The notes under the pieces are model-generated. The model searched no databases, was not told the origin of the DNA, and saw only the letters and a list, made by a program, of their open reading frames with translations. A DNA stretch of 64,000 nt from Thalassotalea hakodatensis. GTDB taxonomy: Bacteria > Pseudomonadota > Gammaproteobacteria > Enterobacterales > Alteromonadaceae. The stretch lies in assembly GCF_030295995.1 (NCBI RefSeq), contig NZ_AP027365.1, forward strand, positions 2,450,066 to 2,514,065, in the 5' to 3' direction. Below, one piece after another: positions 28,448 through 36,430 of this stretch. The first letter of the stretch is position 1; every line of letters starts with the position of its first letter. The translations under genes and the position numbers were made by a program.

Positions 28448-28479
28448 TCCTGATATCGGGAACCGTTATTCCTGATATC
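28448..28479. promoter_or_regulatory. Tandem enhancer-like sites TCCTGATATC
   Basis: TCCTGATATC occurs at 28448-28457 and again at 28470-28479, 22 bases apart, i.e. about two helical turns on the same face. Each is the core of a near-palindrome (the second contains the perfect CTGATATCAG). The pair lies about 95-125 bases upstream of the predicted sigma-54 start on the left and about 110-145 from the kinase start on the right. This fits an upstream activating sequence for the NtrC-family regulator encoded at 30104-31471. Confidence 0.5.
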
Positions 28480-28565
28480 AGTCAACCCAGCAGGTAAGCA
28501 AGGCCAAATAAAAAGCATGCTTTATTAATACGTTGTTTTTATTATAATAATTTTTACGACTATCT

Positions 28566-28580
28566 TGGCATTATACTTGT
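28566..28580 (+). promoter_or_regulatory. Weak sigma-54-like promoter of the kinase-regulator operon
   Basis: TGGCATTATACTTGT fits TGGCACGNNNNTTGC in spacing and in the GG element, but the -12 dinucleotide is GT in place of GC. It lies about 50 bases before the kinase ATG. Autoregulation by the response regulator would be expected if it is real. Confidence 0.3.
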
Positions 28581-28628
28581 TACTGTTACAACATAGTGGA
28601 ATTTACATTTTTAATACGTTGGTATCTT

Positions 28629-30101
28629 ATGTCATTGCGTGGCTATCTATTTTTACTTATTGGTGGGTTGATCACATTATTAACCTTGATTCAATTAGTG
28701 TTGGTGTATTGGATCGAAAAGAATATCGCGAAAGAAGTTGACTTAAAAGCACGCCAATACTCCGAACAAGTCATAGAGCTCGCGGTAGAGCAAATTAATG
28801 ACCAACCAACAAACTTTATTGTTGAAACGCCCAAAGACAGCACTCATACATGGCAAGTTGAACAAAAAGTAATAACTACCGACGCTGAAAATACTAATGT
28901 AAAAGTGTATCGTTTTGAAGATAAAAAAGTTATCGATATAACAACGGAGCCTACTTCTAAGCCAAAAAGCCCAAATAATTCAAAGAAAACTCATCAAGAA
29001 AACGAGACGCAAGTACACATCAACAAAAAAATCCTCAAGAAAGAGTTCAAAACAATCATTGATAATATTCATCAACAGAATATCGACAGGCAAAGTAAGT
29101 CTCCCGATAACTTAAAAACGTTTATTGTAAAGTCGCCTAATGTTCATCAACAAACGTGGGTGTCTACAAGTCGAATTAGTGACAGCAGTAAAGCATTATT
29201 TGAAAAAATTCAACTTATGTTGATTGTTGTTGCCATAATTGGCCTGTTATTCGCGTTTTGGTTAAGCTCACAATTTAATAAGCCATTGAGGTTACTGACC
29301 AAAGGGTTTAAGCACTTATCACAAGGTGACTATAAACATCATGTTCCACAAGTAGGTATTAAGGAAATACGCACCACCATTGCTCATTTTAATAAACTTG
29401 TGCAACGTTTAGAACAACTTTCAAAAGCAGAACAACAGAACAAAGAACTTACTCACCTCGCTGAACTTGGAGAAGTGAGTCGAGGTTTAGCACATGCGTT
29501 ACGTAACCCAATACACACAATTGGCTTATCGATTGAGCAACTTGAAGAGGATTCGCTTGATGTTGATCATAAACATAAACTACTCGCCACAATTCAACAC
29601 AAGATACAGCATTTAGACAAAAGCATTAAGGCACTGCTAACGCTCACTGCCAATGGCATTTCACGTGATGAACATGTGCCGATATTAGCCGTCATACAAG
29701 ATATTATTCTGGAATATAAATCGACCATACAAAAAACAATTAATTTTACCTTGAATGTGCAAGAAAACCTTACCATTAAAGGCGCTGAGTCGGAAATTAG
29801 AAGTATCTTACATACGTTGATAAATAACGCATGTGAAGCATCCAAGAGTGGTGATAACGTCACAATAAACGCTCAGAATGGTGAGCAAGGAATCGAAATT
29901 ACCGTTAAAGATTGTGGTGTAGGCTTAGCTTCGCATATCAAACAGCAATTATTTCAACCGCATATCTCAACAAAACCAGAAGGTGCAGGTATGGGGTTAT
30001 ATATTGCCAATCGCTTAATAACATTACACTATCAAGGTAATCTTACGTTAACTAACAATCAAAAAATAGGTTGTACTGCATGCGCAGTCTTTGGAGTTTA
30101 A
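28629..30101 (+). CDS. Sensor histidine kinase
   Basis: A 490-residue inner-membrane kinase, started at ATG 28629 (MSLRGYLFLLIGG); a GTG at 28596 would add 11 residues. TM1 is at about 5-27, a periplasmic sensor of about 170 residues rich in Lys and Gln follows, TM2 is LMLIVVAIIGLLFAFWL, then HAMP, a HisKA helix with LAHALRNPIHTIGL (phospho-His), and a HATPase domain with NNACEAS (N box), DCGVGL (G1) and GAGMGLYIAN (G2). It probably phosphorylates the regulator encoded 2 bases downstream. The periplasmic region matches no sensor I know. Confidence 0.92.
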   Translation: MSLRGYLFLLIGGLITLLTLIQLVLVYWIEKNIAKEVDLKARQYSEQVIELAVEQINDQPTNFIVETPKDSTHTWQVEQKVITTDAENTNVKVYRFEDKKVIDITTEPTSKPKSPNNSKKTHQENETQVHINKKILKKEFKTIIDNIHQQNIDRQSKSPDNLKTFIVKSPNVHQQTWVSTSRISDSSKALFEKIQLMLIVVAIIGLLFAFWLSSQFNKPLRLLTKGFKHLSQGDYKHHVPQVGIKEIRTTIAHFNKLVQRLEQLSKAEQQNKELTHLAELGEVSRGLAHALRNPIHTIGLSIEQLEEDSLDVDHKHKLLATIQHKIQHLDKSIKALLTLTANGISRDEHVPILAVIQDIILEYKSTIQKTINFTLNVQENLTIKGAESEIRSILHTLINNACEASKSGDNVTINAQNGEQGIEITVKDCGVGLASHIKQQLFQPHISTKPEGAGMGLYIANRLITLHYQGNLTLTNNQKIGCTACAVFGV

Positions 30102-30103
30102 GC

Positions 30104-31471
30104 ATGAATGAATTACCTTTTCAATTTCATATTTTAGTAGTCGAAGATGAGCCCGACCAGCGACAGCTTATCTGCGATATTTTGGTCGCCAGTAACTTTA
30201 AAGTCACAAGCGCCGACTGTGTAGAATCGGCAATTTTACTCACTAAAAAACAGCCATTTGATGTTATTTTTTCTGACTGGAAATTAGGTGAATTAACAGG
30301 CATTGATTTGCTCAATTATATAAGACATCAAGAAAACGACGTAGGGTTCGTGATAGCCACCGCTTACGGCACAATAAATCATGCTGTAGAAGCACTGCAA
30401 AAAGGAGCTGATGACTACCTTCCTAAACCTTTTAAACGACAAGAACTTTTGTTGACCATTGACAAAGCATTAAAAGCCAAACTTTTGCGTGGTGAAAACA
30501 AGTCATTAAATGCACAACTCAGTGAACAAAAACAACTAGTCGGTTTAGTGGGAAAAACCCCCGCAATGCAAGCTGTTTATCAACGAATAGAGAAAATTTC
30601 TGGTACTAATGCCACGGTATTGATTTTAGGAGAAAGTGGTACCGGTAAAGAGCTTGCTGCAAGAGCATTACATGACAAAAGTTCGCGTAAAAACGAAAAG
30701 TTTGTCGCCATTAATTGCGGAGCCATTGCAGAATCTATAGCAGAAGCTGAATTATTTGGCGCAGAAAAAGGTGCATACACAGGCGCAAACACCACAAAAA
30801 TAGGTCGCTTTGAAGCAGCTAATAACGGCACAATTTTTCTCGACGAAATTGGTGAACTATCACCAAATTTGCAAGCTCACCTACTTCGTTTTCTACAAGA
30901 AGGAACCATAACTAAGCTCGGGAGTAACGACGAGATAAATCTTAATGTTAGGGTTATTGCCGCAACACACCGCAACTTAGAGCATGAGGTAAAAATAGGT
31001 AACTTTAGAGAAGATCTGTTTTATCGGTTAAATGTCGTGCCAATTAACATGCCGCCATTACGCGAGCGACAACAAGATATTCCATTATTAGCAGATCATT
31101 TTATCCAAGTACATGCCAAACAACACCACTGCCAAGCAACAGCCTTAACTGATGCAATGTACCGTAAACTTTTAGAATATCACTGGCCAGGAAATGTTAG
31201 AGAGCTATCAAACCGCATTGAACGATTTGTCTTGCTCAATGATGATACCGAGTTAACAGGTTCAAGCGACATCAAAAGCAATTTAGCAAACGATATACCC
31301 ACTTTTTCATTACCGCCTGATGGGTTTAACTGGGAACAATTTGAATGTCATTGCTTAGCTGAAACGTTAAAAATGCATCAAGGAAATCGAACCAAAGCAG
31401 CTAAATACCTGCAAATGTCATATAAAGCGTTTTTGTATCGTCTCGAAAAGTACCAAATAACAAGCGATTAG
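30104..31471 (+). CDS. NtrC-family sigma-54-dependent response regulator
   Basis: A 455-residue activator starting at ATG 30104, with SD TTGGAG at 30091-30096. The receiver domain comes first (VVEDEPDQRQ; phospho-Asp in IFSDWKLGELTG; Lys in DYLPKPFKR). The AAA+ domain follows: Walker A GESGTGKELAARA, the sigma-54 loop as GAYTGA (usual GAFTGA, the Tyr variant is common), GTIFLDEIGELS, and the R-finger region LPPLRERQQDIPLL. A Fis-type HTH is at the end (GNRTKAAKYLQMSYKAFLYRLEKY). It should bind the tandem sites at 28448-28479 and activate the divergent secreted protein gene. Confidence 0.94.
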   Translation: MNELPFQFHILVVEDEPDQRQLICDILVASNFKVTSADCVESAILLTKKQPFDVIFSDWKLGELTGIDLLNYIRHQENDVGFVIATAYGTINHAVEALQKGADDYLPKPFKRQELLLTIDKALKAKLLRGENKSLNAQLSEQKQLVGLVGKTPAMQAVYQRIEKISGTNATVLILGESGTGKELAARALHDKSSRKNEKFVAINCGAIAESIAEAELFGAEKGAYTGANTTKIGRFEAANNGTIFLDEIGELSPNLQAHLLRFLQEGTITKLGSNDEINLNVRVIAATHRNLEHEVKIGNFREDLFYRLNVVPINMPPLRERQQDIPLLADHFIQVHAKQHHCQATALTDAMYRKLLEYHWPGNVRELSNRIERFVLLNDDTELTGSSDIKSNLANDIPTFSLPPDGFNWEQFECHCLAETLKMHQGNRTKAAKYLQMSYKAFLYRLEKYQITSD

Positions 31472-31632
31472 ATTGTTATTATAGTAGAGCATCTATAATG
31501 CGTTTTTTTTAATAACAAACTTGTATAAAAAACAACCAATAGTTGGCTAAACTTAATAGAATGGTTCAACAGACCGTGTAGAGTTTATAAGCAAGGAAAA
31601 CGTACACCTTGTTTTTTCATGAGGTAAAGTTT

Positions 31633-31845
31633 ATGAGCGCATTATGGAGAAGTCATGCCAGTCGATTAGCAACGTTAATTGCAGATAATAATGAAACGCA
31701 AGCACATTTATATTTAGAGCAGTTAATGCTTTTTCCGGTTGATATCCAAGATAAAATCATCGAAGACATTAGTCACCTCAGCAATTGTAATAGTGAAGCA
31801 ATTTCCAATGTCATTTCAAACTATACGATGTTTGAACTCAAGTAA
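31633..31845 (+). CDS. Small conserved-looking protein of unknown function
   Basis: A 70-residue acidic, mostly helical protein (SALWRSHASRLATLIADNN start, QLMLFPVDIQDKIIEDISHL middle). ATG 31633 has SD GAGG at 31621-31624 with 8-base spacing, so translation is likely. It lies 160 bases after the response regulator on the same strand; a weak AT-rich stem with an 8-T run at about 31478-31510 may separate them. I recognise no family. Confidence 0.6.
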   Translation: MSALWRSHASRLATLIADNNETQAHLYLEQLMLFPVDIQDKIIEDISHLSNCNSEAISNVISNYTMFELK

Positions 31846-31882
31846 AAGTAATACGCCAGCAACCACTTAAACAGCTTGTTTA

Positions 31883-33889
31883 TTATACTTTTAACTGTTG
31901 TTGGCGTAGCTTAGCAATTTCATCGCGCACACTTGCTGCTTGTTCAAATTCTAAATTTTGTGCGTGATCAATCATTTGTTTTTCAAGTTGTTTCACTTTG
32001 TCATCAATCTCGCTAACTGACATAACATGGTATTGTGCGTCTGATTCAGCAGCTTTAGCTTTTTGGTTAATAATTGCTTGTTCTGGTCTATCACCAACAT
32101 CCATTACATCGGTAATTCTGCGTTTTACCCCTTGCGGAGTTATACCGTGTTCAACATTGTAAGCTTGTTGCTTCTCTCTTCGTCTATCTGTTTCATCAAT
32201 GGCTCTTCGCATAGAGCCAGTAATGCGATCAGCATATAATATTGCTCGACCGTTCACGTTACGCGCTGCCCGACCTATTGTTTGAATAAGCGATCGCTCT
32301 GAGCGTAAAAAACCTTCTTTATCAGCATCTAAAATCGCAACTAGTGATACCTCTGGCATGTCTAACCCTTCCCTAAGCAAGTTAATACCAACTAATACAT
32401 CAAAGTGGCCAAGGCGAAAATCACGAATAATTTCAACACGTTCTACGGTATCAATATCAGAATGTAAATAGCGTGTTTTAACCCCGTGTTCATCTAAATA
32501 TTCAGTTAAATCTTCTGCCATACGTTTGGTTAACGTGGTTGCTAATACCCGCTCGCCTATTTCAACACGAATACGGATTTCTGATAGTAGGTCATCTACT
32601 TGTGTTTCTACAGGTCGAACTTCAATTTGAGGATCTAACAAGCCTGTAGGTCTAACGACTTGTTCTGCTACTTCACCAGAAGATTTCTCCAGCTCATAAT
32701 TGCTCGGCGTCGCTGAAACATAAATCGTTTGTGGTGCTAGACTTTCAAACTCGTCAAATTTCATCGGTCGATTATCAAGCGCTGATGGTAAACGAAAACC
32801 ATATTCAACAAGGTTTTCTTTTCTTGAACGATCACCTTTATACATCGCGCCAATTTGCGGTACGGTAACGTGTGACTCATCAATAATTAGTAGACCATCA
32901 TCAGGCAAATAGTCGAACAGCGTTGGAGGCGCTTCGCCTGGCGAGCGTCCAGACAAGTAACGTGAATAGTTTTCTATGCCAGAGCAATAACCAAGCTCTG
33001 TCATCATTTCAATATCAAATTGTGTTCGTTGAACAATTCTCTGCTCTTCAATTAACTTATTATTGTCTTTAAGCTGTTTCGCGCGTTCGCCTAATTCTAT
33101 TTTAATATTTTCAACAGCAGCTAGAATTTTTTCTCTTGGTGTCGCGTAATGTGTTTTCGGGTAAACCGTTACACGTGCTAGCGTGCGTTCAACTTGACCC
33201 GTTAATGGATCAAACTGACTAATTCGCTCTATTTCTTCATCAAATAATTCAACACGCAAAGCTAATCGATCTGATTCAGCAGGAAAAATATCAATCACAT
33301 CACCGCGTACGCGATAGGTTGCACGCTGAAAGGCAACGTCATTACGCGTATATTGTAATTCAGCGAGTCGACGTAAAATATCACGCTGATTAATAATATC
33401 GCCCTGACGTAAATGTAACATCATCGTCAGGTATGAATCAGGATCACCTAACCCGTAAATCGCCGAGACTGAAGCAACGATTATAACATCTCGTCGCTCT
33501 AATAAAGCCTTTGTTGCCGACAAACGCATTTGCTCAATGTGATCATTAATTGAAGCATCTTTTTCAATGAAAGTATCGGTCGTTGGTACATAGGCTTCAG
33601 GTTGATAATAATCGTAATAAGACACAAAGTATTCAACAGCATTATTAGGAAAGAACTCTTTCATTTCACCGTAAAGCTGTGCTGCTAACGTTTTATTAGG
33701 TGCTAACATCATGGTTGGACGATTGACCGTTTGTATCACGTTTGCAACGGTAAATGTTTTACCTGAACCTGTTACCCCTAATAAAGTTTGGTGTGCCAAG
33801 CCATCTTCAAGGCCTTCAACTAACTTGGCGATCGCAGTAGGTTGATCACCATTTGGCGTATATTCGGAATTAATTTGCAATGACTTCAT
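31883..33889 (-). CDS. uvrB: Excinuclease ABC subunit B
   Basis: The 668-residue helicase-like damage-verification subunit of nucleotide excision repair (E. coli 673). Walker A is [10 protein letters not shown] near 39-48; the beta-hairpin that probes DNA is [12 protein letters not shown] near 92-103; helicase motifs DESH, SATPS and QTIGRAARN follow; and the C-terminal UvrC-binding UVR motif is [18 protein letters not shown]. Odd point: it starts inside the stop codon of the MATE gene (ATGA overlap), so it is translationally coupled to a transporter, whereas uvrB is usually a separate SOS gene. No LexA box is visible at the operon head. Confidence 0.98.
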   Translation of the reverse strand: MKSLQINSEYTPNGDQPTAIAKLVEGLEDGLAHQTLLGVTGSGKTFTVANVIQTVNRPTMMLAPNKTLAAQLYGEMKEFFPNNAVEYFVSYYDYYQPEAYVPTTDTFIEKDASINDHIEQMRLSATKALLERRDVIIVASVSAIYGLGDPDSYLTMMLHLRQGDIINQRDILRRLAELQYTRNDVAFQRATYRVRGDVIDIFPAESDRLALRVELFDEEIERISQFDPLTGQVERTLARVTVYPKTHYATPREKILAAVENIKIELGERAKQLKDNNKLIEEQRIVQRTQFDIEMMTELGYCSGIENYSRYLSGRSPGEAPPTLFDYLPDDGLLIIDESHVTVPQIGAMYKGDRSRKENLVEYGFRLPSALDNRPMKFDEFESLAPQTIYVSATPSNYELEKSSGEVAEQVVRPTGLLDPQIEVRPVETQVDDLLSEIRIRVEIGERVLATTLTKRMAEDLTEYLDEHGVKTRYLHSDIDTVERVEIIRDFRLGHFDVLVGINLLREGLDMPEVSLVAILDADKEGFLRSERSLIQTIGRAARNVNGRAILYADRITGSMRRAIDETDRRREKQQAYNVEHGITPQGVKRRITDVMDVGDRPEQAIINQKAKAAESDAQYHVMSVSEIDDKVKQLEKQMIDHAQNLEFEQAASVRDEIAKLRQQQLKV

Positions 33890-35262
33890 GATGAAACAGC
33901 CTTTGGTGCTAAAGAAGTGTCGTCGAATTGTTTAGAAAAGGCTTTATAAGAAATTGCTGCCATTATCACGTTTCCAAGTAATCCCCCAATAAAAAAACCT
34001 TCAATGCCGTACCATAAACTGCCTAAATAAGATAATGGCACATAGCAAACAAACAATCGTAATATGCTCAAAAATAACGCGACCATGGGCTTATGTAAGG
34101 CATTAAATGAGGAGTTCGTTAGAATGACAATCCCTTGAAATCCATATCCAAGTGGTAACACCCAAATAAACAATTTGATAATCTTAGCAACGTGTTCTTC
34201 ATCGGTAAAAGTGGTCGCAATAAGTGGTGCTGACAACACTAAAGTAACATAAATAACTATTTGCCAAATCATGACAAATTTTATCGACGTTTTATATCCT
34301 TGCTGTACACGATGCATGTGCCCAGCACCGAAATTTTGGCTAATAAACGGTGGTAATGTCATAGATAATGCTAAGATCACTAAACAGGCAATTGACTCAA
34401 TGCGTGTTCCTACACCGAATGCCGCGACTACAGGCTCTCCGTAGGTTGCAGCAATTGCCGTTAAAATAGCAGCGGCAATTGGCGTTAACATATTCGCCCC
34501 TGCTGCTGGCAAGCCAATATGTAAAATAGTTTTAGACGCTTTAAAAAAAGTACTGAATAAATCAAGCGTCGTGTGTATTAACTTGCGTTGATAACCAACA
34601 ATATACAAGACATATGCAAGCCCAAATACCCATGAAATTAACGTTGCTAAAGCAGCACCTTGTATGCCCATCGCCTCAATAGGCCCAAAGCCAAAAATAA
34701 AAATAGGATCTAAAATCGCATTAATAATACCGCCAAGCCCCATAATAATACTGGGCGTTTTGGTATCGCCACTGGCACGTAAAATAGCGTTACCAATCAT
34801 AGGGCCAATTAAAAACACACTACCTAAAAACCATAAATCCATGTATTGATGAATTTCTGGTAATAGATCTTCATTGGCACCTAATAATGTGAAAATTTCA
34901 TCAGTAAACACATAGCCCGTATACGAAAGTATACCAACCACTATTGCCGCTAATATCAACGCTGAAGTAGCTGAGCACTTAGCAAAGCTATCATCCCCTG
35001 TTCCTAATGATTTAGCGATAACCGCTGATGTACCAATACCAAGCCCAATGGTTAAGCTAATAACGGTAAATGTAATAGGAAAAGTAAAACTTATCGCAGC
35101 GAGCGGCTGAGTTCCCAATAAGCTAACAAAAAACGTATCAACCAAGTTAAATGTCATCAGCAAAATCATGCCGTAAATCATTGGAATGGTCATTTGTTTT
35201 AAGGTTGGCCCAACAGGATCTGCCAAAAGATTTATTTGTCGACTATTTTTTTCCGCTACCAT
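33886..35262 (-). CDS. MATE-family efflux transporter
   Basis: A 458-residue inner-membrane protein with twelve predicted helices and the two pseudo-repeat halves of the MATE fold (PIMSWGL-type start seen as [22 protein letters not shown]; second half starting [18 protein letters not shown]). These antiporters export cationic or amphipathic compounds using Na+ or H+. Substrate is not predictable. It heads the MATE-uvrB operon and overlaps uvrB by 4 bases. Confidence 0.92.
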   Translation of the reverse strand: MVAEKNSRQINLLADPVGPTLKQMTIPMIYGMILLMTFNLVDTFFVSLLGTQPLAAISFTFPITFTVISLTIGLGIGTSAVIAKSLGTGDDSFAKCSATSALILAAIVVGILSYTGYVFTDEIFTLLGANEDLLPEIHQYMDLWFLGSVFLIGPMIGNAILRASGDTKTPSIIMGLGGIINAILDPIFIFGFGPIEAMGIQGAALATLISWVFGLAYVLYIVGYQRKLIHTTLDLFSTFFKASKTILHIGLPAAGANMLTPIAAAILTAIAATYGEPVVAAFGVGTRIESIACLVILALSMTLPPFISQNFGAGHMHRVQQGYKTSIKFVMIWQIVIYVTLVLSAPLIATTFTDEEHVAKIIKLFIWVLPLGYGFQGIVILTNSSFNALHKPMVALFLSILRLFVCYVPLSYLGSLWYGIEGFFIGGLLGNVIMAAISYKAFSKQFDDTSLAPKAVSS

Positions 35263-35410
35263 GACTTATTACTTTGTTACCACCACAAAATGTGAGCGTG
35301 TATTGTAAAAGATACTAAGAAGAGTCGCTATGTAAATATTAACTTTCATTGTTTTAGTTATATTTAATCAAACTGGATGAACATTTAAAAAATTTAAAAA
35401 TAAACAGGAC

Positions 35411-35636
35411 TGTGTATAACCCAACTTAACACACACATTTTGACTTAAAACACTGGTTGAACAAAAATAGCACAACAAGGCTAACGAACAACAAGAAAAA
35501 CATATAACATATTGTTTAATAATGATTATTAAAAAAATAACAATTATTTACCACCGACAAAAAACTAAGTATACGTCAATGAAAACGTTTTATTACACTT
35601 TCATCCACGTAGTTATCCACAGTTTTGGTGGATAAC
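35411..35636. promoter_or_regulatory. DnaA-box cluster in a gene-free AT-rich region
   Basis: Between the MATE gene and tRNA-Asn (35263-35826) there are two perfect DnaA boxes: TGTGTATAA at 35411-35419 (minus strand TTATACACA) and TTATCCACA at 35613-35621. A third, TTATCCACC, lies inverted at 35627-35635, and TCATCCACG at 35601-35609 is a poorer match. Boxes two and three form a perfect 9-bp inverted repeat GTTATCCAC-N7-GTGGATAAC. The surroundings are very AT-rich. No dnaA, dnaN or gidA is near, so a titration or reactivation locus (datA/DARS type) is likelier than an origin. The rest of the gap shows nothing else. Confidence 0.45.
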
Positions 35637-35759
35637 TTCAATTTAATAAACACTTACAATTGATTGCAGAAAGCTTCACCGATCGTTGATGTCAAATCAG
35701 CCAGACTGAGCGGAAAACGAGCAAACGATCCATGAAATCAAATTTTTCTTCATTTTGGG

Positions 35760-35788
35760 TTGACACACCGACTAGCTGCCATTAATAT
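35760..35788 (+). promoter_or_regulatory. Sigma-70 promoter of the tRNA-Asn genes
   Basis: Perfect -35 TTGACA (35760-35765), 17-base spacer, -10 TAATAT (35783-35788), then a GC-rich discriminator (CCGCCCC). The first tRNA-Asn begins 38 bases after the -10 box. Confidence 0.8.
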
Positions 35789-35826
35789 TCCGCCCCGTTG
35801 ACGAGATACAATCTCTTAAACATGAT

Positions 35827-35903
35827 TCCCCTGTAGCTCAGCTGGTTAGAGCGGTGGACTGTTAATCCATGTGTCGTCTGTTCAAATCAGACCAGGGGAG
35901 CCA
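35827..35903 (+). tRNA. tRNA-Asn (anticodon GTT), copy 1
   Basis: A 77-base cloverleaf: acceptor TCCCCTG with CAGGGGA, D arm TAGCTCAGCTGGTTAGAGC, anticodon stem GTGGA/TCCAT with loop CTGTTAA (anticodon GTT), T arm GTCTGTTCAAATCAGAC, discriminator G, encoded CCA. It is identical to copy 2 located 63 bases downstream and shares its promoter. Confidence 0.97.
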
Positions 35904-35966
35904 CTTATTTATATGTAATGGCACTTATTTATAAATGCGGTTACTGGCGAAAGCCAAAAGAATTAT

Positions 35967-36043
35967 TCCCCTGTAGCTCAGCTGGTTAGAGCGGTGGACT
36001 GTTAATCCATGTGTCGTCTGTTCAAATCAGACCAGGGGAGCCA
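35967..36043 (+). tRNA. tRNA-Asn (anticodon GTT), copy 2
   Basis: It is base-for-base identical to the tRNA-Asn at 35827-35903. It is followed by a terminator and is the source of the decayed tandem copies at 36117-36418. Confidence 0.97.
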
Positions 36044-36050
36044 CACAAAG

Positions 36051-36079
36051 AAAAGCTGCAATTTATTGCGGCTTTTTTT
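36051..36079 (+). terminator. Terminator of the tRNA-Asn operon
   Basis: AAAAGCTGCAA (36051-36061) pairs with TTGCGGCTTTT (36066-36076, one G-U pair) around a 4-base loop, followed by T residues to 36079. The same element is repeated at 36192-36220 and 36333-36361 within the tandem array. Confidence 0.9.
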
Positions 36080-36116
36080 ATGTCTATTTTTAGAGTTTAA
36101 GGTTATCAACTACCGC

Positions 36117-36184
36117 TAGAGCGGTGGACTGTGCTCTTGTTAAGCTCGCATGTGCCCTCTGTTTCAATCAGACCAGGGGAGCCA
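36117..36184 (+). pseudogene. Decayed tRNA-Asn fragment 1
   Basis: From TAGAGCGGTGGACTGT to AGACCAGGGGAGCCA this follows tRNA-Asn, but the acceptor 5' strand and D arm are absent, and the anticodon region is expanded by GCTCTT and changed to GCTCG. The T stem-loop and the 3' acceptor strand with CCA survive. It is preceded by ACCGCTAGAGCGGT, a small hairpin made from the surviving D-arm end. It cannot fold as a working tRNA. Confidence 0.85.
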
Positions 36185-36191
36185 CACAAAG

Positions 36192-36220
36192 AAAAGCTGC
36201 AATTTATTGCGGCTTTTTTT
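36192..36220 (+). terminator. Repeat copy of the tRNA-Asn terminator (2nd)
   Basis: It is identical in stem and loop to the terminator at 36051-36079, with seven T residues. It lies within the second unit of the tandem array. Confidence 0.8.
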
Positions 36221-36257
36221 ATGTCTATTTTTAGAGTTTAAGATTATCAACTACCGC

Positions 36258-36325
36258 TAGAGCGGTGGACTGTGCTCTTGTTAAGCTCGCATGTGCCCTC
36301 TGTTTCAATCAGACCAGGGGAGCCA
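36258..36325 (+). pseudogene. Decayed tRNA-Asn fragment 2
   Basis: It is identical to fragment 1 at 36117-36184 including the inserted bases in the anticodon region. A recent tandem duplication of the already decayed unit explains this best. Like fragment 1 it lacks the 5' half. Confidence 0.85.
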
Positions 36326-36332
36326 CACAAAG

Positions 36333-36361
36333 AAAAGCTGCAATTTATTGCGGCTTTTTTT
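36333..36361 (+). terminator. Repeat copy of the tRNA-Asn terminator (3rd)
   Basis: It has the same stem-loop as at 36051-36079 followed by seven T residues. It lies 70 bases past the stop codon of the convergent gene at 36431-37747. Confidence 0.8.
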
Positions 36362-36430
36362 ATGCCTATTTTTAGTGTAAAGGTTATCAACTACCGCTAG
36401 AGCGGTGGACTGTGCTACTTTAAAAACATG

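Larger units (their letters stand above)
35987..36418 (+). repeat. Tandem array built from the tRNA-Asn 3' half plus terminator
   Basis: Units start at TAGAGCGGTGGACT at 35987 (inside the intact tRNA), 36117, 36258 and 36398, giving lengths 130, 141, 140 and about 21 bases. Each complete unit holds the tRNA 3' half, its CCA, the terminator hairpin and a spacer with GTTATCAACTACCGC. The two decayed units share the same inserted bases, so they arose from one another after the first had diverged. The last unit is broken off just before the end of the gene at 36431. Confidence 0.9.

Noticed and set aside
35522-35635. 37-codon reading frame in the DnaA-box region
   Set aside because: Lys- and Ile-rich composition reflects AT-rich DNA, no ribosome binding site, and it overlaps the DnaA boxes.
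35263-35826. Chromosomal origin of replication
   Set aside because: DnaA boxes are present but too few, there are no 13-mer type repeats, and no dnaA, dnaN, gidA/mnmG or rpmH nearby.
36117-36418. Regularly spaced repeats resembling a CRISPR array
   Set aside because: Units are 130-141 bases, begin inside an intact tRNA gene and carry terminators; repeats are not short and spacers are not unique.
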